Shown here one piece after another: positions 1 through 12,930 of a DNA stretch of 64,000 bases. Position 1 is the first letter of the stretch. Every line of letters starts with the position of its first letter. The position numbers and the translations under genes were made by a program. Source of the DNA: Blasia pusilla (Eukaryota; Marchantiophyta; Marchantiopsida; Blasiales); the NCBI GenBank assembly GCA_050084515.1, contig CM114275.1, forward strand, positions 24,800,001-24,864,000, given 5' to 3'. The notes below the pieces were generated by a model. The model had not been told where the DNA came from and did not search any database. It worked only from the letters and a program-made list of their open reading frames with translations.

Positions 1-2
1 AC

Positions 3-1669
3 CAAGATGCACATGGTTTGAGCCGTAACCCATGTCTGAGTCAGCGAGATGCGACAGGAGCTTGTTGGCATAGAGAGAGTGATGAGGAGTTGGTGCCAGG
101 ATGGCATGCGTGAGCCTATTTGGGCTTGTTGGCTATGGAAAGCCAGTTTGGGGAGACTTCGATGGCAAGGTTTGATGCAGAGTCCTTAGATCCAGAGGCC
201 GGTGAGGAGACGATAGGTGGCCGAGACATTCACGACGATGGAGTGGTCTTGGAGTAGTTGCGTACTGGCAACGTCGCGAGCATAGTGGATGCTAGATAGC
301 GGGATCGGATCCTACAACAAGCCAGACGGTTCCGGTGGGAAGGCACACATGTGTTGCAAGTGTAGGAGGATGGTAGACTGCGTGTAGTGCCTCATCCTTT
401 GCAAAGAGCAAGTTTGGTGCGTCATGCCCACGAGGAGTTGGGTCATTTTGGAGTGAAGCGGACATATAGCTTGCTCCAAATTCAATATTGGTGGCGAGGC
501 ATGCAGACTGACGTTCAGCAGTTTGTTGCTAGATACATGGTGTGTCATCGAGTTGGAGCATCGTTCAATGCTCCAACTCCACAGTTGCATCCACTTCCTA
601 TCATGGGTTTAGGTTATAGATGGAGTTTGGATTTTGCAAGACCTTTGCCTTTGAGGGAGCGCCATAGTCGTTATGTGTTGGTGATGGTCGAGCACTTCTC
701 AAAGTGGATAGAGTTGGTTGCATTGCCTGACAAATCGAGTGAGGGAGTAGCGTATGCCTTCCTATATTGAGTGTTGAGTCATTACGGCGCACCAGCTGAG
801 GTGTGGACAGACCATGGTACAGAGTTCCGCGGGGAGTTTCAAGCCTTGTATGATCAGGAACTGATCGACCATCGCACTACTTCGCGAGATCATCCTGAGG
901 CGGATGGACTAGCGGAGCGGGTTGTGTAGACGGTGAAGAGAGGACTAAGCAAGTATGGCTTGCAGAGAGGTCATCTAGGAGATTGGGACCTTCAGTTTCC
1001 GTGCTTGGCGATGGGATACAGATTCAGCAGGCAGCATCCTTAGCGTCTTTCTCATTGTACTTGTTGCTTTATGGTCGTAAGCCAGATTTACCTGTGGGCA
1101 TTCGTCAAGATATTGGTGAGGTATTGAACCTTGATGACCCTCATGTATGGATGCGAGCATGTTCTAAGAGGGCTAAGTTATTTCGGAGAGTGATGCCCAT
1201 GGCGTTTGAGAACTTGGCGATTGCGCAACATCGGGATACGTTGAGGTATGCGACTATTTGGGGAGGTGGTTATCGACCTACTATCTAGAGTTTTCATCAA
1301 GGAGACTTTGTCTACTTGCAGAGATGGCACCACGACGGCGTTGGATGTGATTTGTAGGGTGCATCATCTTGAGAATGCGTGAGGTTTTGCCATCCGATGT
1401 TCTCTTATTGGAGGGACGCGATGGTATGGTTTGGAAGGACCATGTGCGTAACTGCGCACCATGTCATCTTACGAGCATTGACGGTATAGTTGATCCGAGC
1501 TTAGCAATAGTTCCTGCAAGCTTGGGGTGTATGTTGTGTGGTTCCGCCCGTGGTGCAGCCACTATGCTAGTCTGTGATGGATGTTCGAGAGGATGATATA
1601 TGGCATGTTTGATGCCATCTCTCACTAGGGTTCCTCAAGGACGATGGATGTGTCCCAGATGTACATAGA
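3..1669 (+). pseudogene. Ty3/gypsy retrotransposon pol remnant: RNase H end, integrase, PHD finger
   Basis: This is the 3' part of a Ty3/gypsy polyprotein, cut by the left window edge. The reading starts in the stretch that follows RNase H (GLSRNP-like words near base 15). The integrase zinc-binding region follows at about 410-560 (H-x-H and C-x-x-C, with HEELGHFGVKRTYSLL). The integrase core comes next, with LDFARPLP near 630, TDHGTEFRGEF near 815 (second acidic residue) and the DHPEADGLAERV block near 890 (glutamate). After the core are LLYGRKPDLP near 1065 and GDFVYLQ near 1302. The last part, about 1525-1669, has the spacing of a PHD finger: CMLC, then CDGC, then WMCPRC. The reading is broken by stops near 768, 928 and 1605 and by frame changes near 1040 and 1300-1360, so no intact protein can be made. 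Integrase is secure; the PHD assignment rests on cysteine spacing and flanking residues. Confidence 0.88.
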
Positions 1670-1847
1670 GTAGGTAGTTCTACATTCCGACTTGTGTTTG
1701 TGACATGGATGACAAGAAGGCGACTATCGATGGGGGCCACATGAGCACCCGACCTTCTTGCTCTTAGCGTCTGAGAGATGTATGTCATGGTAGGTAGGGA
1801 TAGATGGCTATGTGGAGTTAGAGGGACCTAACCACCAGCTAGGGGAG

Positions 1848-1980
1848 CGATTGGAGATATTTTGCTACTTCTTGTCTCGTTGTTTGGATGCCATGAGTTA
1901 GCATGGGATCGTGCGTGTTTGTGTGTGTGTTTGGTGACAGCGATGTATGTTGTGTAGCGATGTGTATGCGCATGACAGCT
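1848..1980 (+). repeat. Direct repeat copy 1, downstream of gypsy pol (possible LTR piece)
   Basis: About 130 bases starting at TTGGAGATATTTTG and running to the word GTGTATGCGCA are repeated with few differences at 2505-2636. Both copies hold CTTCTTGTCTCGTTGTTTGG and a GT-rich run. Their position just after the integrase/PHD reading suggests 3' non-coding or LTR sequence of the gypsy element. No clean TG...CA ends or target-site duplication could be fixed by eye. Confidence 0.6.
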
Positions 1981-2504
1981 GTCATGTCTCTTAGGATAGA
2001 TCGATGAGATCTAGTAGAGTGCCTTTGTGAGTAGCAGAGGACAGGCTCAGTAGGTCGAGGATGACCTGCTAAGGCTCTGGGAAACTTGACAGAGCATGCT
2101 TCCCTTTCGTTTCAGCTCATTTGGAGCCATATTGAGGAACTTACTATTTTATGTAAGTACCATTTTGAGTATGTTATTGACTTTCTATTTCTTTTAAGTG
2201 GCCCTTGACCTCCTTCATCAGATCAAGAGCCAAGGAGGTGACTTGGGAGCATAGGTTACCCTGGAGAGAGCTTGGGAGAGGGGAGGGAAATACCTCAAGG
2301 AGAGAGAGCTTGAGAGCTCATTCTCTCTTTGTTGAACCTCTTGGCATAAGGCGGCGAAGCTATGGTCCCTTGCCTTGTGAGTGTAACCCAAGCCTCTCAT
2401 TAGGGGAGTGGGTTTGTTTTGACAAGAGAGAGAGAGAGAGAGTGTGTGCACACCTTTGAGAGATATGGTGTGAGATGGTGTAGAGAGAGAGATTGGAACT
2501 TACT

Positions 2505-2636
2505 TTATTGGAGATATTTTGGTACTTCTTGTCTCGTTGTTTGGATGCCATGAGTTAGCATGGGATCGTGTATGTTTGTGTGTTTGTTCGGTGATAGCGA
2601 TGTATGTTTTGTAGCGATGTGTATGCGCACGACACC
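2505..2636 (+). repeat. Direct repeat copy 2 of the post-pol sequence
   Basis: This is the second copy of the 1848-1980 segment, about 657 bases downstream in the same orientation. The sequence between the copies (1981-2504) has no gene I recognise. It includes a short GA run at about 2425-2441 and purine-rich GGAGAGAG words. The arrangement could be an LTR with an internal duplication, or two nested or partial LTRs. Confidence 0.55.
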
Positions 2637-2639
2637 CTC

Positions 2640-3665
2640 TTTATGCACTGCAAGAAAAAGATTTTGTCTGCAACATGATTAATCCCTTCACTCTCGTGCA
2701 TGGCATGGGCTCCACACTAGTTAAAATAAAATGGGGTTCCAAGTGGTTGAGTCATGTATACCTCCCCATATAGATCTCCATTCAAGAAGATATTTTAACA
2801 TCTATGTCATGTAATCTCCACTTCTTATTTACTGCAACTGCAACGACTATTCTTGTAGTCACCATCTTTGCAACAAGGCTAAATGTCTCATCATAATCGA
2901 TGTTATATTGTTGTGCATAGCCCTTGGCTATCAATCTGCCTTTGTATTTTTTCATTGTACCGTCGTCATTGCACTTGACTTTGTAAACCCATTTGCAACC
3001 AATACCTTCCTTAGCAAAGGTATATCAACCAGCTTCCAAGTGTGTTGATGTTTTAGTGCAGCAAGCTATTCTTCCATAGCTTCAATCCATTCGACCTTGC
3101 TTACAACTTCTTTAAAATAACTCAACTCTTGTTCTTGAAGGATAGTCACTATATATGAATGATGTGTTGCAAAGAATCCTTCATTTATGAATATATGAAC
3201 ATGATGTGTAACTCTACTTGATCTACGAAGTTGTTGTTCAAAGGTGAATGCCTCTAACATCTTACTTGAGTTATGACTAGTGTCAACAAACTAAATACAT
3301 ACTCTTTCCGATAATGGACTAACAGATTTAATTAAAGAATCTAAGACCTGTCCTAATCTTGCACTAGCATGTGGGGAATTTTTAGGCAATTTTTGTTGGT
3401 TTATAATCATATTCATCCCCTCAAAAACGTGTTTAGAGGTGGAATAGGCTTAGATGGAGCACACCATGACTTAAACTCATCAAAACAACATCGTGACAAG
3501 TAATAAGTTGTCTAGAAGATGGAATGTAGCATTTCTTTCCCTTATTTCTATCAGCGTAGCCAAGCAAGATACATCTTTCATATTTGGGATCTAATTTCTA
3601 ACGTCTTTCAAATGGAACATGAACATAACAAATACAACCAAATACTTTCATGTTTACTTCCTGTG
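2640..3665 (-). pseudogene. Ty1/copia retrotransposon fragment (integrase end to reverse transcriptase start)
   Basis: Read on the minus strand from 3665 downward, the sequence gives the conserved copia integrase tail VFGCICYVHVPFERR, a stop, then KLDPKYERCILLGYADRNKG. This is the block that precedes the spacer in copia pol. Further down (3260-3066) comes EWIEAMEE, and near 3050-2880 the start of the reverse transcriptase, with words matching WKLVD, CKWVYKVKCNDDG and RLIAKGYAQQYNIDYDE in shifting frames. Numerous stops and frameshifts show an old inactive copy. It lies in opposite orientation to the gypsy fragment on its left. Confidence 0.85.
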
Positions 3666-5640
3666 AAGACTTCAAATGGAGTCTTATCATAAACTTATGT
3701 TGTTGAAGTTTAGTCGGACATTCCTGCCCTGGACTGCAGTATTCTATGGCAGATTGACACGGTTGCGTAGCCTCGTGCCATCGGTGCTCTTGTGCCGGGC
3801 CTTCGACTTCGATCAGCCTCCTAAAGAAGAAACAGCTCAGTTTACCAAGTTCACTTACAGTTACGCCTCATTCTCGCGAGAATGGATGGGTCATTCCAGT
3901 CATTTGTTTTTCTTTTCTCCTTTCTTCTCCCCTCCCCGTCGTTTTCCGGCCAAGAATAAAGAAACTATTACATACGGAAGCCGAGTCATTTTTTCCCGGT
4001 AGGAGGGACATGGCCCAGCCCCGGTGTCCCCTCCTTATCTGGAATATTTTCGGATGGGAAGCGGGGACCTTTCAAGCTCCCCAATTTGGGCTCATGACGG
4101 ACACGGTCCTCTTCTATGTGCAAATAAAGCAAAGTTCTCATGGTATGATTTCGCTGTGTCTATCTCGGATGCCCACCAATTTCTCTCCAGTCCCAACAAG
4201 TCGTCAATATGTCTAAATTATTGCACTCCAAATAATACTATGATTATTAAACTCTTGATTCCAAATGCATGAATGTGTAAATAATCAAGTTGCGATTGGT
4301 TTGGTTTAGTGTCATGAAAGCGATTGGTCGACTTGCTCTCATCTTTAAGACTCTTGACAATCCTATCCACAAAAACACAAAAAAAATTGTGTTCCAAAAA
4401 TGTGAAGCTCACAATGGACATAAACTAATGCTTGGAAGACTTGTATATTCACTATTAAAAACTACATCAAACATTCAGGTGCTGGTATAAAGCATTTTCC
4501 TTTCTCTACAAAAGGACTATGAAACTTTCTTAGCCAAATTTTGAAAAAAAAAAAGAAAACGGGGACCGATAGATTTCAATTTCCAAATTGATAATCAATT
4601 TGGAAACTGGTTGGCCATAGTTTGTGTAGACTTAACTTGTTTGCTTACATTTTTTCATTTAACACTTTGATCTACTATGGTCATGATGGTTAGTGTTTTA
4701 ACAACTACATTTTACCTAGTGGTAAGATCTCCTTCTTTGTGGTTTAAGTTGTGGTTAAAAATGTGGTGAATTCTTGTAGCATAAAATTTCAAGGTAGAAC
4801 TAGAGTAGAATTTAACAACTCCTCGTTTCTTGTTGGAATGTTAATTGACCAATCTAAAAGTGATTGGTCAATGCAATCCTTCATTTAAAGAGTGGATGGA
4901 CAAGTCATTCTCTGGACCCTTAAATTGTAAAGATATATGTCTATGCACTCTTGCATCGAATAAGTGGATTAACCTATCACTTCATGGAATCTCTTTTTGA
5001 ACAGTGATCCACGCATGCACTCCTCTAGTGGAAGATGCATCAACCATTCCTTTTTTGGATTGAGAGTCTGAGGAGTGATCAATCGATGCACATATTCAAT
5101 GAAGGAGTGCATTGGTTTCCTCCGCACCCTACACATTCAACACTCCCCATATTATACCACGCATTGTATTATACATTCCCTTACACATCCAACATCCCAC
5201 CTCTCAAATAATGACATTCATTACATCTTAAGATACCGCCATGAGAAAATTTTCAAAAGAAGCCTCATATATGCATTCCTAAATTGACCACCATTATGTG
5301 CAAAGTGGTGATTATCCTTTTCTTCAACTCCATTTTTCACCTCAATTGTGTGATATTGGTTGACACACATTGGGTTACCACTATTATAATCAAATAACTT
5401 TTTGGTTTCATAAAACCTTGATTCCTTTTAAGTAGAAAAAGGTGATTAATTCAAAGAAAAATACTAGACTCGATTCATAACTTCATATAATGAAGTCAAG
5501 GAAAAATCTATAGGAATCGATCCCTCTTTCTATCACACATTGTGCTTACAACATCGCAAATACATAGGTACTACAAGGCAATCCCATCTATTTGGATACC
5601 TTGACCATATGTCTCCTCCTCATCGACCTCTAGATCTATC
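3666..5640. other. No recognisable gene; contains two strong short palindromes
   Basis: Open readings of up to 108 codons (3676-4002 plus) do not resemble a family I know and have no supporting signals. A palindrome at 4580-4606 has two perfect 13-base arms around one central base. An 11-base-arm hairpin lies at 4844-4872 with a 7-base loop. The rest is AT-rich and looks like decayed repeat sequence. Confidence 0.5.
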
Positions 5641-6800
5641 ATCTAAGGGCTTTCCATGGGACCTCGTCATCAAAGTCCCAACACTCTAGCTCTTCATAGC
5701 CAATAGACTCAAATAAGCTAACGTATGCCTTCTAGGAACCATCTCGTTCACTCGGACATAGGTTATGAATCAACCCATACGCACCATGATTGAGCATCCC
5801 ATATCAATATACCACGTGGAAATCATACTCCTACAACAATAGAGCCCACCTACCAAGCTTCCTTGTAAGATTGTTAGACTCCATTAACCTTTTAAGTGGT
5901 TGATGATTAGTAATGATGTTGAAAGGGTTGTTGAATAAGTACCACCTAGAATACACGACAGTCAAGATTGTATCCAAGCACTCACCCTCATATGAGCTAT
6001 ATTTCACCTCTGCAGTGTTATTCGAGCGACTTGCGGAAGCCACTATAAACTTTCTACCATCATCATCAGGGTATCGCTCCAAGCCCCAACATACTTCAAT
6101 GTGTATATAATTGGAAAAAATGCCTCCTAATAGGTCTTCTTATTATAGGAACGGACGTCAATCTGTCCTTGAGCAACTAAAATTCTTTCTCATGCTCACC
6201 CTTCTCCCCCAATGTCACTCATGATCCATCTTGGTCAGAAAGGTCAATGGCTTTGCAATCAAACAAATATCATATTCTGCCTGTCCTCCACTTTGATAGG
6301 TAGTATATGGTCTCCGACTCAAAGGTATAAAGAACTGAAGACCTTTGCATCCCCAACAACATTAAAGATCTCCTCGAGAGTTGGCATGGGCCACATGGCA
6401 TACCTATCGGAATATATCTCCCAATTGATAGGTTGATAATATTCACAAGTCCAGTTGCTATATAAATCCTTCATGCATGCTAGTGGTGAATGCATACTCT
6501 CCAAGCGACATCTCCACTAGTCCTACCTTAACCAATGCAAGTCTAAGTTCATGCTTTGAATCGAGACCCTCTCCATATCACTATATATGTAGGGTCTTTG
6601 AAGATTAGTGTATCGTTAGCCAACTCAATGTACATCCTAGGACCCTTCAGTGTACCTAAATCATGCATACTAAATAAAAAATAAGTTGTATGACTCTCAA
6701 GGAACGGATGTATCCGATGCAAATCTCTTCTTGTCAACTTAAGGTCCATATCTTCTTCCCAAGTCTCCACTATGACTAATGTAGGACTCTCTAGCATGGG
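5640..6800 (-). pseudogene. Ty3/gypsy reverse transcriptase / RNase H remnant
   Basis: On the minus strand, 6082-5831 reads as the RNase H region of a plant Ty3/gypsy element. It shows the ASRSNNTAEVKYSSYEGECL block, then YLFNNPFNIITNHQPLKRLMES and KLGRWALLL. Upstream on the same strand, 6400-6319 reads MPTLEEIFNVVGDAKVFSSLYL, the motif just before the reverse transcriptase palm. 6797-6549 is weaker pol-like sequence. The order RT then RNase H is correct for gypsy. The expected catalytic YVDD-type segment is not visible, so a stretch between about 6100 and 6320 is deleted or too degraded. Stops and frame changes mark it as non-functional. Confidence 0.8.
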
Positions 6801-6996
6801 TGGTTTTGATTGCTATGGTAAAATCCATATGTAAAATTAAATATCAATAATATGCATAAAATTATATTAATATACACACTTATTAAATTCACAAATTGGA
6901 GAAAAAACATATTAATGAGATGGAGGAAGATGATTGGTATTTCATAACATAATAGAAAAATGGGATTATAGACATGTTTGAGATAAAATTGAAAAT
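6801..6996. other. No gene seen
   Basis: AT-rich sequence between the gypsy remnant and the microsatellite. The open readings on the minus strand come from low-complexity composition. Confidence 0.5.
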
Positions 6997-6999
6997 CCA

Positions 7000-7039
<40 letters not shown>

Positions 7040-7040
7040 G
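6997..7040. repeat. Compound (CA)n(TA)n microsatellite
   Basis: A CA run of about seven units passes directly into a TA run of about twelve units. Confidence 0.95.
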
Positions 7041-8580
7041 AAGATAGATAATAGACAATAGAGAATGATGAGACAATGAGTACATATAAAAAAAATCATC
7101 GAGACAAGCTAGATGATAAAAGGGTTGGAATCTCATTGGATAACACAAGTGGTGGACATATGTATGCTTAGGCATAAAAGGACAAGTATGATTAAGGGGA
7201 AAATAAAATAAGAATAAACAAGGTAGATGGAAATTGAAAGGATGCATAAGATGAGGTGAACATGGAAACATGGAGGAATGAAAATGTCCAAAAAGTGCGA
7301 TGATATGAATAGGGTTCTATCATAAGAAAGTTTAAGATGGGATTGACCAAATGTTGCACAACACAAATTGAGCAAAGTGTGGATGGTTGGAAGAAAAGCT
7401 TAGAAATGTGGTAGGGACAAAAGGACACATATGGTGGATAAGGTAGAGGAAACGAAATTCAAGACAAATATTGATAGAACCAAAAGAGGGAAAAAATGAA
7501 AAAAAGAAAGATAGAGATAACTACTTGACAAAAATGACAATATAAGCATGAGATTGGATGATAATAATGAAGAGATGGTAGTGGCATATGCATGGTAGGG
7601 AAAGGATGGGCATGGCATTGTTATGTTATTGCTATATGAGAAATGGATTAGAAAGGGAGACAATTTTGTACAAGATCCAACATGAAAAAAAGTTCCTTTT
7701 TATATGAAATAATGTATTATGTTATCATGCTAATATACTTGCTCTAATCATATGAAGAAGGTGTAAAAGGGTCATTCACATGGCAAGAAGGAAAAGGGTC
7801 ACATGGCCCACGATAGAAGCCCATTGTAAAGTTATGATGAGGGAAACTCATGTTTTCCCTTGTGTGTGGCAGAAAATAAAAAATTTCCCACAAGTAGCTT
7901 TCCAACCAAATTTATAACTTATGTCGAAGAAATTCTATCTTTTTGGAAAGAGGATATCATCACGTTTCCATGGTTTGCGAACATGCTTCGTAACGTGAGT
8001 GTGGCACCTATCTTTATACCCCATTCATTCACAAAGTTATAGAAGGTGCACCAACCAAGTATCATGAAATGGGGAGGTCTCCCAAGAGAAGTGACACCTT
8101 TCGTTTCAAAGATGTGTGTGGGCGTGCATAAAGATAAGGACAAGAGATAAAGAAGAAGAAAGACTTTCTTGGTGAAGGAGCAAGTAGAAAATTTAGGCTA
8201 GAAAGGGGATTTACAAATTGTGGAACATTTACATTGGAACATGAGAAGATGCCAAGTACAAGGAAAAAGAAAAGGAAAAACTATAGTTTCCTCTTCAATT
8301 TGAAGCCCACAAACTTCGAAACGGAAAAGAACCATTTCCATTAAAAAAAACTCCTAATTGGATGATATGTCTCAAACCCGGAGACTTTCAACAAATAAAA
8401 AACCCATCGTGTTTTAATAACATAGATGGGAAGATTAAAATATGATTATCATGAGTAAAGAAACAAAGAATCGCACTCCCCCTAAGTATTACGAGGAATA
8501 TCACTTTCCGACCAATTATTTCTTTCATCAATTTGATGTCCGAAGACGACTTGTGGCCCATCTGGACTCCTTTCTTGGAA
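7041..8580. other. No gene seen; A-rich plus strand
   Basis: The plus strand is purine-rich (GGA/GAA words), which leaves the minus strand free of stops over long stretches and creates hydrophobic phantom readings at 7133-7663. No protein family motif or repeat structure was recognised. Confidence 0.5.
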
Positions 8581-10700
8581 CATGGTATGGCATGGGTCTC
8601 TAAGGGTCTCCGAGAGGAAATGGATTGAAGTCTTCTCCACCATCCAAAAAATTGTCGCATTCCTCATTCAACTCGTTATTGTTGTTGTTGTTGAGGGGGA
8701 GGTGTCGGATTGTCACAAGAACGCTCGCACGCCGGTAGCAACGATTCCGATGTTTAGGAGGAGGAGAAAGGGGGGAACTGTTCTTGTAACACCCGCGAAA
8801 AGCCCAAATGCGCAGAAAAGCGGATTCGGTTTGCTCGCCGGATCTACACATTATATTTATATATCGCGGGGCTGAGCTGGACGGGCGCCCACATGCCAGC
8901 GCCCTATAGGACTGCGCAGCCCGAGAAACTCGTCCCTCGCCATTGGGGAGGAGAGGAGACGGGAGCGAAAAGCGCCTCCCGAGATCCGAGGCCGCACTGT
9001 GCAGAACATGTCACTCTGACCCCATCTCCGCTTTTCCTTAACTCTTGCTTCTTTTTGAGCTACAAATGGCAAATGTTTCCCGTTCGAACGGGCCAGCCTC
9101 CCAAACGGCAGTGCATGCACCAGCCACGGCGATATTTTTTTCCCCGCTCGGACCGCGAAGGCAAGAAAAAGGATTGGTGGTGGCTCGAGGATGGAGCGGA
9201 GTTTCCGTCTGGGTCCACGAACGGCACGACATCCGAGGCCCACGACGGCCACGCTAATCATACGAGGGGAAGGAGTCCCTAAGGACCTCCGCGAACGGGA
9301 CGGATGGTGAGGGTTTTTCCGTTCATGTTTCTCCTCTGTATCCTGATGGTTTTCCATCAAGCGTTTCTATCGAAGTTCATGTTTCTCTGAGTACCTTAAA
9401 CCCTTTTCGTACTTCCGATGGAGTTCCTCCCCCCCTTTTATCCAAACCGAGATCATCAGCCGGTGGCCCCTCCGGACTCCGGAGTTCGGGGACTTTAGAA
9501 GGAAGCGAGTCGTAGACTCCTGGATGCTGGAAATGACCACTTGTTGCTCTTGTCGCTATGGAGTCCGGACGGACAGACATCACTCGTGGGTCCGTATAGG
9601 AGGACTTAAATCTCTTGTGGCTCCAGGACTATCCGTACCTGTTGCGACGCGGGAGGTCCGAGACTCGTCGTCGTCAGATTGTCAGCGAACGAAGAAGCGA
9701 AAGCATGTTTTGAAGTTTGAACTTTGTTTCTTTCTTACACGGCCAACATCATTACTCCACTGGAAGGAGAAATAAAATATGGGAAATCCATTGCCAAAAA
9801 AAATAGAGGCTGAAACCGGCCTCGGGAGAAAGGGCTTTCCTAACGACCGAAATCACCAGAGAATTATGACTATGGTTAAGTAGGTCTCTAGCATTGGTGT
9901 CCAACCGCCTGAGCCTGCAGTAGAAGCTCATTTGTTTGCAAAATTATGGAGACCTACAATAGAATATCACAATAACTAAAAACAATCAATTTTTCGATTA
10001 GAGATGATGGGCATAATATGTAAATCAAACCTCTCCCCCATCCACCGGACGGGACCGCCTCCACTTCGATTTTAGGCTTCATCAATGAATGAAACTACCG
10101 AACTTATCACCCGTGGAAAGCTCCTTGCGCCTCTTCTCACCCTCGGGAGCAGGCCTTCGCTTCCTAGGGTTATCCACGAGCTCCATCAAAGAATACAATG
10201 GCTTTAAGGAAAACTTGATAAAAAAAATAGCCTCTAGTAACGCGACCCGTGCTCCATTTCGGAGGGGCGTCCGGAAGAAGAGAGACAGCCCGCGCACATG
10301 TGCTTCCGTTGGATTAACGTCCGCCGGAATACAGAAATAAACTGAATTCAGTCCACCATTCAGCTCGTCGGTGATTTAGACATTTACCGGGTAGGTTTTC
10401 CCGGGGACAGGTACTTTCCCGGTATTTCTAAATTTTTATTTTTTCTTTAATTATTCAGTTCCGGCGGGGTCTTTGATATAATACACGAAGTGATCTTGTA
10501 ATTTCAATCCTTCGCTTTCCTTTTCAAAGACAAGTTGAAAGTTCAGATTTCCAACAAAGCAGATCTTAACACTTAACCCGGTCCTCCCCGGACTTAGATT
10601 GGAGATCTGGAGGGAGATGGTGATTTGGCGATTTAGCGATTTTCTTATGTACGACAACAACACAAATTTGAGTTATCTTGGGCGGACCCATATGTACGAT
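8581..10700. other. Unassigned GC-richer stretch
   Basis: The composition is richer in GC than its neighbours, with CCGG and TCCGGA words. Overlapping open readings of up to 167 codons occur on both strands (9360-8857 minus, 8893-9282 plus, 9524-9775 plus), but none shows a known motif. A short GTT run lies at about 8676-8692. A TATATTTATATAT box-like word lies near 8850-8862. I see no basis for calling a gene. Confidence 0.4.
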
Positions 10701-12670
10701 ACGATAAAATAATAAGATAATAGGAAAAAATACGTAGAATTTTAATCTTGGTAGAAAATATTAATCACTGAAATTTTAAGTGAAGAGTGGAATTATCTAA
10801 ATTAACCAAGTATTATTACTCTTTTGAGATTTAAGAAAAAAAAATTTCTTTAAACTTTTTAATGAAAAATATGATCATTTTTACAATATCCATATTAATT
10901 CCTATTCCATATTTTGGAAAAGGGAAATGAATTTAAATGGAAAAAATAAATTATTTATTTTATTTAAATTTTAGTAAATGGATGTTATGGTAAGAATAAT
11001 GGAGAGGGAAAGTAAAAATGGGAGGAATTTGCTTAAAAGGACCTCTAATGAACTAATGTAATCTCTGCGGTTCCTTGGGAAAAAAAATTAATTAATTGAA
11101 ATGATTCAAATTTTTATGGAAGAATGAAATTATTTAAGAGAATTAAATTTTATTTGAATATGAAATGCTATCATTCTTTTAAAATTTTAAAAATTAAAGT
11201 TTTAAAAAATAGAAATAATAGTTAAATTTTTAAATGAAATATATTTTTAAATTAATAGAAAAAATCTTTTCTTATTATTTCTAAATATACTAATTAAAAT
11301 AATCAATTTCGTACGCAAGCGCCGACATGCTCACTAATTCTATCTGATTTCTACTTAGATTATTATTTTCATTTAAGTCCTTTCTCACTTGCCCCCTTCT
11401 TCCTATCTGATTTCTTTTTGAGTCCCCTCTCTTTTTATTATTTTCGTTTTTTAAGTCATCTTTGTTCTTCTCACTTGCCATTCGGATCTTGGGGAACAAT
11501 AGTGTGCATGAATTGTGCTAACTAACCCTAAACAACTATCATCCGCCCGATGGCCCGCCGCTCCGGTATGGTTTTAATTTTTTGCTACTATGGAAAAAAT
11601 TATATTATTCACTGAATTAGAAAGAAAATTTTGAAAGTTTATTACATCGGTATGTTAAGAGAGTAGGATTATTAGAGTGAAGAGAATAAAAAAAAATCTT
11701 AATTCAGAGGGTTAACACGAGTGAAATAAATTTAAACATCATTAATAACGATTCATGACTGCTATAGCATAAACACTTTTCATAGAATAACATTGTGGAC
11801 ACTCTTTCTTATCCACTTGGCACAGCACCCATAAGGGCCGTAGAGGCAACAACTACGAGAGACTCGCACACTTTGTTCGAGTACGACCCGGTGACTTAAG
11901 GACGCCGAGACATACGCAATGTCAAAAGTCGGGGATTCTATGAATAATAAGATTAGTCATAGCCACACCACTTTACGCAAATTTCCAGCGCATGCGAGAT
12001 TTGGGAAAATTGGAGTACGTGGCATAATTAGAAGGTATGTATGAGTAGATGGAGGAAGAGGAGCACCCAAAATGCATTTGAAGATCTTAGTCGAGTAGTT
12101 TTAATGTAAGTTTTATTGAGTGCTTTTAGTTTAAAATGAAGAACCGTAAATGAAAGTTTTTTTTTTTATTAAAAACTTCAGTCGAAGAGGAGAGATCCCA
12201 CTCTTGAAGGATTTATCCTCTTATTTTCCTACCATAGATTTTGGTGATTCACTGTCATTATGATCTCACGTCTAATGGATTTTATCATGAAGCTATGAGA
12301 ATTTCTTTCCAATTTTCGATTCTATTTTGGTTGAAATGCTTCAAGAAGTTTTTTTCTTAGGTCACTTTTGGTGAGAATTTCGTTTCTACTCTCTATGATT
12401 ATTTTCCACTTTCAAACTTCCCCGCTTGTTCCTATTCCTTTCTATCTCAGGGAAATTTCACGGATTTTATCTATTAGAATTTGTTTCCAATGTCTCTTTT
12501 ATGAACTCATACTTTTGTGTATTTTTAATGATCAAAACTCATCCAAAGAATTCTCATATTTTTAGGCTTGGATTCATGACATCCATCTTGCAGGTCCACC
12601 ACTAGAAGAACGTTGGAGGTTACCATTAGAAGAACTAGAAAGTTATTCAAGATTATGAAATGGGAAAATA
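10701..12670. other. AT-rich stretch without recognisable gene
   Basis: Long A and T runs, short open readings only, and no motif of a known protein or RNA. It probably consists of old non-coding repeat DNA. Confidence 0.5.
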
Positions 12671-12870
12671 AATGCTTGTTAAAAATGTGGAAAAGAAAGT
12701 TTTATATTTGAGCACCCTTTTCGTGCGTGGAGCACGGAAATGCTCGGCAGGAAGGATAGGGTTCGAACTTCGAAGGTGGCATCTCCTTTCGGCTCTCTAT
12801 AGAGTCAGAACTCAGAGCCTTTATGGCTCCGAGTTTCTGGAACTCCAGAAACCCCGGACCCCCTGCCCCG

Positions 12871-12930
12871 CCTACCCACCCGCCATTCCCCCTACCCACC
12901 CGCTATTCCCCCTACCTATCCGCTACCCTG
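12871..12930 (+). repeat. 20-bp minisatellite, three copies
   Basis: The word CCTACCCACCCGCYATTCCC recurs with a 20-base period at 12871, 12891 and 12911, the last copy diverged. The surrounding 12.70-13.01 kb has GC-rich open readings with no known motif. Confidence 0.85.

Noticed and set aside
3676-4002. 108-codon plus reading as a gene
   Set aside because: No recognisable domain, no promoter or splice evidence, and it sits in a retrotransposon-rich tract.
750-5735. ATGCCTTCC/T words at about 752 and 5724 as members of the 12-bp word family
   Set aside because: Only nine to ten bases match and they lie in or near retrotransposon remnants far from the cluster; treated as background.
7133-7663. 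Overlapping hydrophobic open readings on the minus strand
   Set aside because: They arise from purine-rich composition of the plus strand, overlap in three frames and show no motif.
8857-9360. 167-codon reading on the minus strand
   Set aside because: Overlapping readings exist on the opposite strand, the region is GC-rich, and no domain or splice context supports it.
12745-12765. GGTTCGAACTT word resembling a tRNA T-loop
   Set aside because: The stems around it do not pair and no cloverleaf forms.
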